15,298 bases of DNA from UMGS1052 sp045580005 (GTDB lineage Bacteria; Bacillota; Clostridia; Oscillospirales; CAG-382). Below, in pieces: positions 7,775 to 13,882 of the stretch (positions are counted from its first letter, which is position 1; every line of letters begins with the position of its first letter). A model generated the notes under the pieces. That model saw nothing but the letters and a program-made list of their open reading frames with translations, searched no databases and had not been told where the DNA came from. A program made the position numbers and the translations under genes. Location of the stretch: positions 1-15,298 of the forward strand of contig JAZNMZ010000049.1 of the NCBI GenBank assembly GCA_045580005.1. Direction: 5' to 3'.

Positions 7775-8764
7775 ATGCAGTACGACGACGCACCGCAGCT
7801 TGTAAAGAACTTTCTTTCATACAAGGGTTCAATACAGGGGCGTTCGCCTCAGACAGTATATCAGTACTATCACGACATAAGGCACTTTTTCAGATACATA
7901 CTCAAGTCAAAGAACGAAAACAAATATAAAGAAACCGAAATACTTGACATAAATTTCTCAGACTGTACCGATGAGGATGTAAAAAGCGTCACCTCAATGG
8001 ATGTATATAATTTTTTGCTGTATGCAAGTGAGGACAGAAAAAACAAAGCCGATGCCAGAGCTCGCAAGCTGTGTGCAATAAGGGCTCTGTATAACTTTTT
8101 GGTTACAAACTACCAAGTCGAAGAAAACCCTGTTTCAAAGCTAGACAGCCCAAAAAAAGCCAAAAAAATGCCCAAATACCTCACTCTTGAAGAGTCAAAG
8201 CAGCTACTTGAGAGCATCACACCTCCGAACTATGAGCGGGACTATGCCATAATAACTCTGTTTCTCAATTGCGGAATGCGTGTGTCTGAACTTGTGAACA
8301 TATCACTTGACGATATAGACAGTGATTATTCGAAGTTAACCGTTACAGGTAAAGGAAACAAACAGCGAATAGTCTACCTTAATGACGCCTGTCGCGAGGC
8401 GATACTCGCGTGGCTTGCTGTGCGTCCTCAGGATGTAAAGGCCCAGCACAAAAAAGCTTTGTTTGTTTCGAGAAACAGAAACAGACTGAATCTAAAGACA
8501 GTTCAGTGGCTTGTCTACAAGCGGCTTAAAGAAGCAGGACTTGAAGGAAAGCATATGTCTGTACACAAGCTGCGGCACACGGCGGCAACCCTCATGTATC
8601 AGCATGGACACACAGATGTGCGTGTACTCAAGGATATTCTGGGCCACGAAGATCTGTCTACAACGCAGATATACACACACCTCAGCGATGAGCAGATGCA
8701 AAAAGCCGCAGACAGCAATCCCCTGTCGGGTATGCGCGGTCACAAGAAAAATACCGGTGAATAA
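7775..8764 (+). CDS. Tyrosine site-specific recombinase (Xer-like), catalytically complete
   Basis: The 329-residue protein has an N-terminal SAM-like core-binding domain (about 8-115) and a C-terminal catalytic domain. All canonical residues are visible: R169 in GMRVSEL, K193 in GKGNKQR, H264 and R267 in VHKLRHT, H291 in LGHED and nucleophile Y300 in TTQIYTHL. It cuts and joins DNA through a 3'-phosphotyrosine. I start it at the ATG at 7775, where GGAGGTGA lies 4-5 bases upstream, rather than 34 codons earlier inside its own promoter. It has its own promoter and terminator and no phage or excisionase neighbours, which suggests a chromosomal Xer function (dimer resolution) more than a phage integrase. 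The C-terminal tail after the Tyr is short. Confidence 0.9.
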   Translation: MQYDDAPQLVKNFLSYKGSIQGRSPQTVYQYYHDIRHFFRYILKSKNENKYKETEILDINFSDCTDEDVKSVTSMDVYNFLLYASEDRKNKADARARKLCAIRALYNFLVTNYQVEENPVSKLDSPKKAKKMPKYLTLEESKQLLESITPPNYERDYAIITLFLNCGMRVSELVNISLDDIDSDYSKLTVTGKGNKQRIVYLNDACREAILAWLAVRPQDVKAQHKKALFVSRNRNRLNLKTVQWLVYKRLKEAGLEGKHMSVHKLRHTAATLMYQHGHTDVRVLKDILGHEDLSTTQIYTHLSDEQMQKAADSNPLSGMRGHKKNTGE

Positions 8765-8770
8765 AAGCAT

Positions 8771-8794
8771 GGCGGCAATTATTGCCGCCTTTTT
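8771..8794 (+). terminator. Rho-independent terminator after the recombinase gene
   Basis: GGCGGCAA and TTGCCGCC pair around a 3-base loop (8771-8789), followed by TTTTT. It sits between convergent genes ending at 8764 and 8800. The T-run is much better on the plus strand. Confidence 0.9.
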
Positions 8795-8799
8795 CATTT

Positions 8800-9774
8800 T
8801 TATCCCCTGTCTGTAAATACAGGATCTATGTCATCGTAATCGACACTGTCACAGTTTGTCTTTTCGATAGGGTCTATCATATATCTCTTTACAGCCGGAT
8901 ATGTGCAGTACATAGATACAAACGAGCACAGAGCAATAGTTATTACAAACGGAAGAATAACTCCTATCGGGAAGAAAAGGAAATAAATGTAGAAGTTGAT
9001 TGCAAGCACAGCAAGAATACCGAGCAGTGCAAGAAAATTCCTCTTAACGCCGAGCAATGCGAAAATTAATGAGTTCTTGAGTATTTTGAGGATAGAAAGA
9101 TCAAAGGTAATCATCATAAGATACATATAAAATCTCATGAAGAAATAAACAAAAAGTACGAATATGCTCATAAAGAACATAATATCATTTATAAAACCGC
9201 TCTGGCTCTGCCAGAAGAAATATACATACACAGAAGCAAAAGAAAATACAAGGTCAAAAATTCCTAGCGGCAACGCCTGCTTCCAGTTGTCTCTGATTGA
9301 AGCAAAGAACTCTGAGAACATAAATACAGGCTCGCGTCTTGCATACGCTCTGAGGACATAGGTCAGACCGCAATTTGCAATTCCGAATGTGAATATAACA
9401 AGTATTGTCAGGGACATTACAACTACAGTGGCAGTTGTGGGCGCTGATATTGAAACTTCTCCTCCTGTAAAACCGCAGATCGTCTGAAGTATAGGGTTGT
9501 TACTTACCTTTGTCATTCCAATCAGCTGGGGATAAAACAATCCCATTGGCGTGGGAGATGTTATGTTCAGGTTGCCCGAAAGTGCAAAAAGTCCGAAAAA
9601 CAACGGAAAATTAACAATAAGATATAGGATATTCAGACACGACATATTCCAGAAATGGTTTTTAAGTGTCTTAAAAAAAGTACTCAAAGTAAAAGGCTTG
9701 TCGGTGACACAGTCTTCTTTTTTTATGCCTTTTCCCTCTTTTGTAAAGTCAAAAAGTCCAAATTTTCTTGCCAT
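8800..9774 (-). CDS. DUF624 (YesL-like) multi-pass membrane protein
   Basis: This 324-residue protein has a cytoplasmic start (MARKFGLFDFTKEGKGI) and about six hydrophobic segments (near 43-66, 110-140, 170-190, 200-225, 235-275 and 280-300). The soluble acidic tail ends DSVDYDDIDPVFTDRG. The FFKTLKNHFWNMSCLNILY start, the WKQALPLGI region and the TYPAVKRYMIDPIEK end resemble the DUF624 family, whose role is unknown although some members lie beside sugar transporters. Here the neighbour is a XerD-like gene 20 bases upstream in the same direction, so it is probably the third gene of that operon. A GGAG site precedes the ATG by about 6 bases. Confidence 0.65.
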   Translation of the reverse strand: MARKFGLFDFTKEGKGIKKEDCVTDKPFTLSTFFKTLKNHFWNMSCLNILYLIVNFPLFFGLFALSGNLNITSPTPMGLFYPQLIGMTKVSNNPILQTICGFTGGEVSISAPTTATVVVMSLTILVIFTFGIANCGLTYVLRAYARREPVFMFSEFFASIRDNWKQALPLGIFDLVFSFASVYVYFFWQSQSGFINDIMFFMSIFVLFVYFFMRFYMYLMMITFDLSILKILKNSLIFALLGVKRNFLALLGILAVLAINFYIYFLFFPIGVILPFVITIALCSFVSMYCTYPAVKRYMIDPIEKTNCDSVDYDDIDPVFTDRG

Positions 9775-9794
9775 TATTATCTCCGATAATTATT

Positions 9795-10691
9795 TTATGC
9801 GTGAGGATGGAAGCGCAAAAGAGCGTTTTTCGACTTGCTCTTCATGTATTTAACATAAATCTGTGTTGTTGAAATATCAGAGTGTCCAAGTATTTCTTGA
9901 AGCTCGTCCACACCTGCACCGTTCTCCAGGAGATGTGTAGCAAAAGAGTGTCTCAAAGAACGGGGTGTAATATCCTTAGATATTCCTGCGGCAGAAGCGT
10001 AGCTTTTAAGTATTTTCCAGAATCCTTGTCGTGTCATTCGTTCACCGATTATGTTAACAAACAATGCACGCTCGTCATTTGATGAAACAAGGAGCTTTCT
10101 TGACGAGGAAATGTATGAAGTCAGTAACTTCTTTGCCTTTGGATAAAGAGGTATTACCCTCTCGTTTTTGATACCGTCCTCTCCGTGACAGCGAATACAC
10201 GAAAGTGTCTCGTTAAAATCTTCGATGTTAAGTGAAATCAGCTCGGAAACTTTCATACCGGTTGCATACAAAATCTCAAGCATTGCTCTGTCGCGTATTC
10301 CTTTTTCATCATGAGACGAGGGCTTGTTTATAAGACGGTCGATTTCTTCAGACGAAAGCACTTCAAAAAACTTTTCTTTTTCCTTGTCGTTCTTCACAGA
10401 TTTTGCAGGGTTGCACGAGCAAACGCTGTTTTTGTTGAGGTATGTATAAAAGCTGCGTACAGAAGAAAGTGCGCGTGAAATTGAAGAAACCGCTTTTCCC
10501 TCTGCAACAAGAGCGGCTTTGAAGTTGTTGATTTCATCTGTGGAGGCGTTGATTATTCTATCGTCGTTGCAGGAAAAATAATTAAAGAAAGAATCCATAT
10601 CAATCGAGTATGCCTGCAATGTATTTTTTGACAGTTTTTTCTCAAAAGTCAAATAGTCAAAAAACATACTGTATAGTGTTGACGATGTCAT
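9795..10691 (-). CDS. xerD: XerD-like tyrosine recombinase with substituted catalytic residues
   Basis: The 298-residue length and the LTRQGFWK-like, ATHLLENGA, LGHSDISTTQIY and FHPHA motifs are those of XerD. However, the first catalytic Arg (R in ATGLRVSEL) is K147 here (ATGMKVSEL). The beta-hairpin Lys of GKGNKER has become GEDGIKNER, with an insertion. The first His of HxxR is R244 (TPRSLRHSF). R247, H270 and Y279 remain. XerC/XerD normally resolve chromosome dimers at dif near division. A perfect AAAGGAGG site precedes the ATG by about 7 bases. It follows the SpoIIM-like gene by 13 bases; xerD and spoIIM are also near each other in Bacillus. It may be a weak, regulatory or partner-dependent recombinase. 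Confidence 0.88.
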   Translation of the reverse strand: MTSSTLYSMFFDYLTFEKKLSKNTLQAYSIDMDSFFNYFSCNDDRIINASTDEINNFKAALVAEGKAVSSISRALSSVRSFYTYLNKNSVCSCNPAKSVKNDKEKEKFFEVLSSEEIDRLINKPSSHDEKGIRDRAMLEILYATGMKVSELISLNIEDFNETLSCIRCHGEDGIKNERVIPLYPKAKKLLTSYISSSRKLLVSSNDERALFVNIIGERMTRQGFWKILKSYASAAGISKDITPRSLRHSFATHLLENGAGVDELQEILGHSDISTTQIYVKYMKSKSKNALLRFHPHA

Positions 10692-10704
10692 AACAAACCT
10701 CCTT

Positions 10705-11247
10705 TCAAAAGACTATATTATTAAAAATAAGTGAAAAAACAAAAAATACAAGAACACCGACGCAAACAGCTGATGCTGCCAGAATAAATTCGGCGCGTTT
10801 ATCCATAAACGAACCGACAACGCTCTTAAAAACCGAACCAAGGCCAACCTTTATCGAAAAGCAACTTGAGAAAATAACTATCAGGTCACATAGCGCAAAA
10901 ATCAGACAGCTAACAACTGTTGTAATCATTGAGCTGTCGTGTGAAAAGTTACAAAAATAAATTGCGAATGCGTTCGTACAAGAAAAAACAAACACGCAGA
11001 CTGCAGATAATACAGAGCATATCCCCGACAAATACGAGATTGCACAAAACAGCGCAACAGCTAGGTTAACCATCAGCAACCTTTTTGCAAAAAGCTCTGT
11101 GTCTACCGACAAAATATCAGTATATTGAAAATACCCGTCACAGGTTTTGATTCCTGCGTATATACCGTAAATTGCAAATATCAGCAGAATTAAAAACTCG
11201 AGATAGACAAAATTAAAAACAGTTTGCCTGCTTGTACTTTTTCTCAC
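10705..11247 (-). CDS. Putative SpoIIM-like five-helix membrane protein
   Basis: The protein has 180 residues and about five hydrophobic segments (near 13-33, 60-77, 78-100, 107-130 and 155-178 in this numbering). This is close in size and topology to SpoIIM (DUF95 family), a component of the DMP peptidoglycan hydrolase complex that drives engulfment. Its position directly before xerD supports that, since spoIIM and xerD genes lie close together in Bacillus and relatives. Sequence similarity is too weak by eye for a firm call. I start at GTG 11247 because GAGGTGA lies 5 bases upstream; the earlier in-frame GTG at 11256 falls inside that ribosome binding site. It is rich in cysteine for a membrane protein. 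Confidence 0.5.
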   Translation of the reverse strand: MRKSTSRQTVFNFVYLEFLILLIFAIYGIYAGIKTCDGYFQYTDILSVDTELFAKRLLMVNLAVALFCAISYLSGICSVLSAVCVFVFSCTNAFAIYFCNFSHDSSMITTVVSCLIFALCDLIVIFSSCFSIKVGLGSVFKSVVGSFMDKRAEFILAASAVCVGVLVFFVFSLIFNNIVF

Positions 11248-11322
11248 AAAAATCACCTCATAAAAAGGTTATGAAGTGTAAGAAAAAAATATACCGAACA
11301 GGTAACTTGTTTTTACAATAAT

Positions 11323-11351
11323 ATGATACTACAAATTCTCGTTTTTTTCAA
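11323..11351 (-). promoter_or_regulatory. Probable sigma-A promoter of the SpoIIM-like/xerD/DUF624 operon
   Basis: On the minus strand TTGAAA (11351-11346) and TATCAT (11328-11323) are separated by 17 bases. Each differs from consensus at one position. It would give a leader of roughly 70 bases. Confidence 0.6.
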
Positions 11352-11395
11352 GAAGCAAACTAAAAATTTTAAAATTTCGTTTATTATGACAATGC

Positions 11396-11420
11396 ATTAT
11401 GTAAACAGAATTATGTAAAC
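11396..11420 (+). repeat. Two direct copies of ATTATGTAAAC, resembling the XerD arm of dif
   Basis: ATTATGTAAAC lies at 11396-11406 and again at 11410-11420, with a 14-base period. The 10 bases TTATGTAAAC equal the right (XerD) arm of the Bacillus subtilis dif site as I recall it. The opposed left arm of a full dif is not seen beside either copy, so this is not a normal dif. It may be an operator. Confidence 0.55.
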
Positions 11421-11523
11421 CGACAATACTCGCCGTTTATATCAATATACAGTATTATTACTTTTGAATAGTAACAAAATATAGTTTTTGTTTTTCGACT
11501 GGAAATTTTAACAAATCAAGTTT

Positions 11524-11555
11524 ATGTGCAAAATAGCCAATTTTGCACATTTTTT
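11524..11555 (+). terminator. Strong terminator with no visible upstream gene
   Basis: ATGTGCAAAAT (11524-11534), loop AGCCA, and its perfect complement (11540-11550) are followed by TTTTT. The T-run exists only for plus-strand transcription. The nearest annotated plus-strand gene upstream ended at 8764 with its own terminator, and the cyclophilin promoter lies downstream, so it must end some other transcript. Confidence 0.75.
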
Positions 11556-11575
11556 ATTATTCTTCTCCCCTTCTG

Positions 11576-11604
11576 TTTACTTATTGCAAAATTTGTGGTA
11601 CAAT
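11576..11604 (+). promoter_or_regulatory. Promoter of the cyclophilin gene
   Basis: TTTACT (11576-11581), a 17-base spacer and TACAAT (11599-11604), with TGG directly before the -10 (extended -10). It lies 36 bases before the ATG. Confidence 0.65.
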
Positions 11605-11640
11605 AATAAAAAATCAATAATATTTTTAGGAGTGAACACT

Positions 11641-12123
11641 ATGAAAAAAGCAATTATTGAAATGCAGGGCGGAAGCACTATGACACTCGAGCTCTACCCC
11701 GAAACAGCGCCTATTACAGTAGAAAACTTCGAAAAGCTTGCAAGTGAGGGCTTCTACGATGGTCTTATCTTCCACAGAGTTATCGAGGGCTTTATGATTC
11801 AGGGCGGTGATCCCGAAGGCACAGGTATGGGCGGCCCCGGATACAGCATTAAAGGAGAATTTTCCGCTAACGGCATCAAGAACAATCTCTTACACAAGAG
11901 AGGTGTAATCTCTATGGCGAGGTCGATGAATCCTAACTCTGCAGGTTCTCAGTTTTTTATTATGCACGCTGACGCTCCGCATCTTGATGGACAGTATGCT
12001 GCATTCGGTAGTATGCTTGACGGATTTGATACACTTGATGAGATTGCTACTGTTGCTGTTGACTGGAACGACAGACCGAAAGTAGAAATGAAAATTAAAA
12101 CAATTACAATAGTAAATGACTAG
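11641..12123 (+). CDS. Cyclophilin-type peptidyl-prolyl cis-trans isomerase
   Basis: The protein has 160 residues and no signal peptide, so it is cytoplasmic. The cyclophilin motifs are in order: APITVENFEKLASEGFYDGL, IFHRVIEGFMIQGGDP (with the catalytic Arg in FHRV), GTGMGGPGYSIKGEF, RGVISMARSMNPNSAGSQFFI and LDGQYAAFGSMLDGFDTLD. It catalyses cis-trans isomerisation of prolyl bonds during folding. I start it at 11641, where AGGAG lies 8 bases upstream, not 39 codons earlier, because that extension would run through the terminator and promoter. It is monocistronic. Confidence 0.96.
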   Translation: MKKAIIEMQGGSTMTLELYPETAPITVENFEKLASEGFYDGLIFHRVIEGFMIQGGDPEGTGMGGPGYSIKGEFSANGIKNNLLHKRGVISMARSMNPNSAGSQFFIMHADAPHLDGQYAAFGSMLDGFDTLDEIATVAVDWNDRPKVEMKIKTITIVND

Positions 12124-12127
12124 CTAG

Positions 12128-12158
12128 AAAAGACATCGGTTATCCGATGTCTTTTTTT
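12128..12158. terminator. Shared terminator between cyclophilin and spoVAE
   Basis: A 12-pair stem (AAAAGACATCGG, loop TTAT, CCGATGTCTTTT; 12128-12155) ends in seven T on the plus strand. On the minus strand the AAAA arm gives a shorter U-run. The spoVAE stop codon overlaps the T-run. Confidence 0.9.
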
Positions 12159-12510
12159 AGTTATTCTTGCCGTTAAAAATCAGCGATGCTATCAGCGAGA
12201 ACAGCACTACAGCAGATATCCCAGCTGCAGCGCCGGTAAGTCCGCCGCTTATTATTCCTACAATTCCATTTTCGCTTACCGCATTTTTGACACCTTGTAT
12301 CAACAGATGTCCGAATCCTGTGAGCGGAACACTTGCTCCGCAGCCCGCAAACTTGACAAGTGGCTCATATAGACCGAATGCAGAAATAATAGCGCCTATC
12401 ACAACATATGATACAAGTATTCTTGCTGGTGTGAGCTTTGTTTTGTCTATTAGAACCTGTGCTATAGCACATATTGCGCCCCCTACAAGAAACGCCCATA
12501 AATATGTCAT
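12157..12510 (-). CDS. spoVAE: Stage V sporulation protein AE
   Basis: The 117-residue membrane protein starts MTYLWAFLVGGAICAIAQ and carries the SpoVAE motifs DKTKLTPARILV, GLYEPLVKFAGCGASVPLTGFGH and GGLTGAAAGI, with three to four hydrophobic segments. SpoVA proteins form the inner-spore-membrane machinery that takes up Ca-dipicolinate during sporulation and releases it at germination. I use the ATG at 12510, not the earlier in-frame start, because homology starts there, GGAGGG lies upstream and it falls 1 base after the spoVAD stop codon. It is the second gene of a two-gene unit with spoVAD. Confidence 0.95.
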   Translation of the reverse strand: MTYLWAFLVGGAICAIAQVLIDKTKLTPARILVSYVVIGAIISAFGLYEPLVKFAGCGASVPLTGFGHLLIQGVKNAVSENGIVGIISGGLTGAAAGISAVVLFSLIASLIFNGKNN

Positions 12511-12511
12511 A

Positions 12512-13558
12512 CTACTCCCCCTCCTTGCCAAACGCCTCGAGTTTGATAAGGTGCGCAACCGCAGGGATAGATGAGCCTTGGAGCAAGCTCTGAGGGCTCA
12601 TCATTGCTCCTGTTCCGATTATAAGACATTTTCTGAAAACCCCCGACAACAGATGCTCATAAATATATCCCCCTGTCACCATCGCAGAACAACCGCAGCC
12701 CGAACCGCCACAGCCGACTTCTTGCTTTTTAAGGTCATAAATCATAGTTCCGCAGTCGTCAAGGTTGTCTCCTACATCTGCACCGTCAGCCCTCATCAGA
12801 TCGCACAGAAGCGACTTTCCCTCAAGACCGAGGTCACCTGTTGCTATCAGGTCAAAATCACTCATACGCTCCTGTGAACTTTTAAAATATCTTGTGATAG
12901 TATCTTTTGCGGCACTGCACATTGCAGCTCCCATGTTTGAAGCATCCTTTATTCCCCTATCGCACACAATTCCCGGCAAAGCAGATGTTATATACACGGC
13001 ACCTTTCTGCACTTTATCATCCTTGCTCAAGATAACAGCTGCAGCGCCTGTTACCGTGTTTTGAGCGGTTGTTTCTGCAAAAGAACCGTACTCGAGTGGA
13101 AATCTAAACTGTCTCTCTGCAGAGCAAAAATGAGAAGAAACAACAACAGCTACACACTTAGCTTTTCCCGATTCAATAAAAGTAGCTCCAATCATTATCC
13201 CCTCGGCAAATGTCGAGCACGCACCATATAGACCGATGTATGGTATATCAAACTCAAGCAGACCATATCCTGAGCCTGTACACTGATTCATAAGATCTCC
13301 CGCAAACAGAAAATCAACATTGTTCTCTGTAAGATTTCCTTTTGCAAGCGCAGTTTCAAGCGCGAGCCTGCACATTTCGCTCTCAGCTTTTTCCCATGAG
13401 TCCTGACCAAGTTTTTCATCCTCGCAGTATATATCTATATATTGACCGAGCGGTCCTTTTTTTTCTTTTTTTCCGCCTACTGTTGCAGTAGAAACTATGC
13501 GTATATTGCTGTCAAAGTTTATTGCACTTCTACACGCTGTGTAACCCGAGTCTATCAC
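12512..13558 (-). CDS. spoVAD: Stage V sporulation protein AD
   Basis: The 348-residue protein has a thiolase-like fold and SpoVAD motifs: KEKKGPLGQYID, FLFAGDLMNQC, LYGACSTFAEG, SSHFCSAERQFRFPLEYG, NTVTGAAAVILS, DLIATGDLGLEG, DCGTMIYD and GGSGCGCSAMVT. In Bacillus SpoVAD binds dipicolinic acid, and this gene is probably its equivalent. It starts with GTG, supported by AGGAG 7-9 bases upstream. The gene usually sits between spoVAC and spoVAE, but here the upstream neighbour is a tRNA gene and no spoVAC is present between 13559 and 15298. Confidence 0.95.
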   Translation of the reverse strand: MIDSGYTACRSAINFDSNIRIVSTATVGGKKEKKGPLGQYIDIYCEDEKLGQDSWEKAESEMCRLALETALAKGNLTENNVDFLFAGDLMNQCTGSGYGLLEFDIPYIGLYGACSTFAEGIMIGATFIESGKAKCVAVVVSSHFCSAERQFRFPLEYGSFAETTAQNTVTGAAAVILSKDDKVQKGAVYITSALPGIVCDRGIKDASNMGAAMCSAAKDTITRYFKSSQERMSDFDLIATGDLGLEGKSLLCDLMRADGADVGDNLDDCGTMIYDLKKQEVGCGGSGCGCSAMVTGGYIYEHLLSGVFRKCLIIGTGAMMSPQSLLQGSSIPAVAHLIKLEAFGKEGE

Positions 13559-13577
13559 AAAATCACTCCTTTACGGG

Positions 13578-13606
13578 TAGTTTTTGCATATACTTTGTTT
13601 TTATGC
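13578..13606 (-). promoter_or_regulatory. Possible sigma-G-type promoter for spoVAD-spoVAE
   Basis: On the minus strand GCATA (13606-13602), 17 bases and AAAACTA (13584-13578) match the forespore sigma-G form (GHATR / CATWHTA) at the -35 and at 5 of 7 -10 positions. In Bacillus spoVA is sigma-G dependent. The resulting leader would be very short, so this is tentative. Confidence 0.3.
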
Positions 13607-13623
13607 AGAAAACAAAATTTTAC

Positions 13624-13652
13624 TTGACACAACTTACAAAATGTAGTATAAT
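13624..13652 (+). promoter_or_regulatory. Consensus sigma-A promoter of tRNA-Gln
   Basis: A perfect TTGACA (13624-13629) and a perfect TATAAT (13647-13652) are 17 bases apart, placed 17 bases before the tRNA. This is an unusually exact match, as expected for a stable RNA gene. Confidence 0.93.
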
Positions 13653-13669
13653 AACAGTGCTGTTTATAT

Positions 13670-13747
13670 TGGGGCGTAGCCAAGCTGGTTAAGGCACAGG
13701 ACTTTGACTCCTGCACCACGCTGGTTCAAATCCAGCCGTCCCAGCCA
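13670..13747 (+). tRNA. tRNA-Gln (anticodon UUG)
   Basis: A full cloverleaf can be drawn. The acceptor stem is TGGGGCG with CGTCCCA (one G-U), the D arm is GCC/GGC, the anticodon stem is CAGGA/TCCTG with loop CTTTGAC (anticodon TTG), and the T arm is GCTGG/CCAGC with loop TTCAAAT. Discriminator G and an encoded CCA follow. The variable region is CACCAC, six bases by this folding, one more than usual for a class I tRNA. Confidence 0.97.
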
Positions 13748-13777
13748 AAAATCCCACGCTGACCGCGCGGGATTTTT
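13748..13777 (+). terminator. Terminator of tRNA-Gln
   Basis: AAAATCCC pairs with GGGATTTT, then an A-C mismatch and CGC/GCG close the stem, with loop TGACC, ending in TTTTT (13773-13777). Confidence 0.85.
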
Positions 13778-13843
13778 ACTTCTTCACTCTTCACTTTCCA
13801 CTAACTCGCCGGAATTTAACTTTATAAATAAATAACCACCCGC

Positions 13844-13846
13844 ATA
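13844..13846. repeat. Left target-site duplication (ATA)
   Basis: ATA directly before the left IS end, matched by ATA directly after the right end. Three bases fits IS3-family insertion. Confidence 0.65.
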
Positions 13847-13871
13847 TGAAGTGAACCCCAAAGTTTAGACA
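13847..13871. repeat. Left terminal inverted repeat of the IS
   Basis: It begins TGAAGTGAACCCC and ends TTAGACA. It lies downstream of orfB and matches the right end at 19 of 25 positions. Confidence 0.8.
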
Positions 13872-13882
13872 AAAATTTAATA

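Larger units (their letters stand above)
11257..11640. other. 384-base divergent intergenic region
   Basis: This region holds a minus-strand promoter for the SpoIIM-like/xerD operon, an imperfect 15-base palindrome (AACA.GT.AC.TGTT, 11297-11311) near its start point, two copies of ATTATGTAAAC, a plus-strand terminator at 11524-11555 with no visible gene before it, and the cyclophilin promoter. I see no convincing coding sequence. Confidence 0.7.

Noticed and set aside
7775..8764. Phage or genomic-island integrase
   Set aside because: No excisionase, phage genes or attachment-site repeats are nearby; flanking genes are ordinary chromosomal ones.
11396..11420. CRISPR array
   Set aside because: Only two 11-base copies with a 3-base gap and no cas genes.
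11380..11421. A full dif site at the ATTATGTAAAC repeats
   Set aside because: The arms are directly repeated and no opposed XerC-type arm lies 6 bases from either copy, so only single arms are supported.
11524..11640. A 39-codon N-terminal extension of the cyclophilin
   Set aside because: It runs through a strong terminator and the promoter. The ATG at 11641 has a good ribosome binding site and begins the conserved domain.
12167..12574. 135-codon plus-strand open frame opposite spoVAE
   Set aside because: The minus strand has clear SpoVAE homology; the plus frame is proline-rich with no domain and no ribosome binding site.
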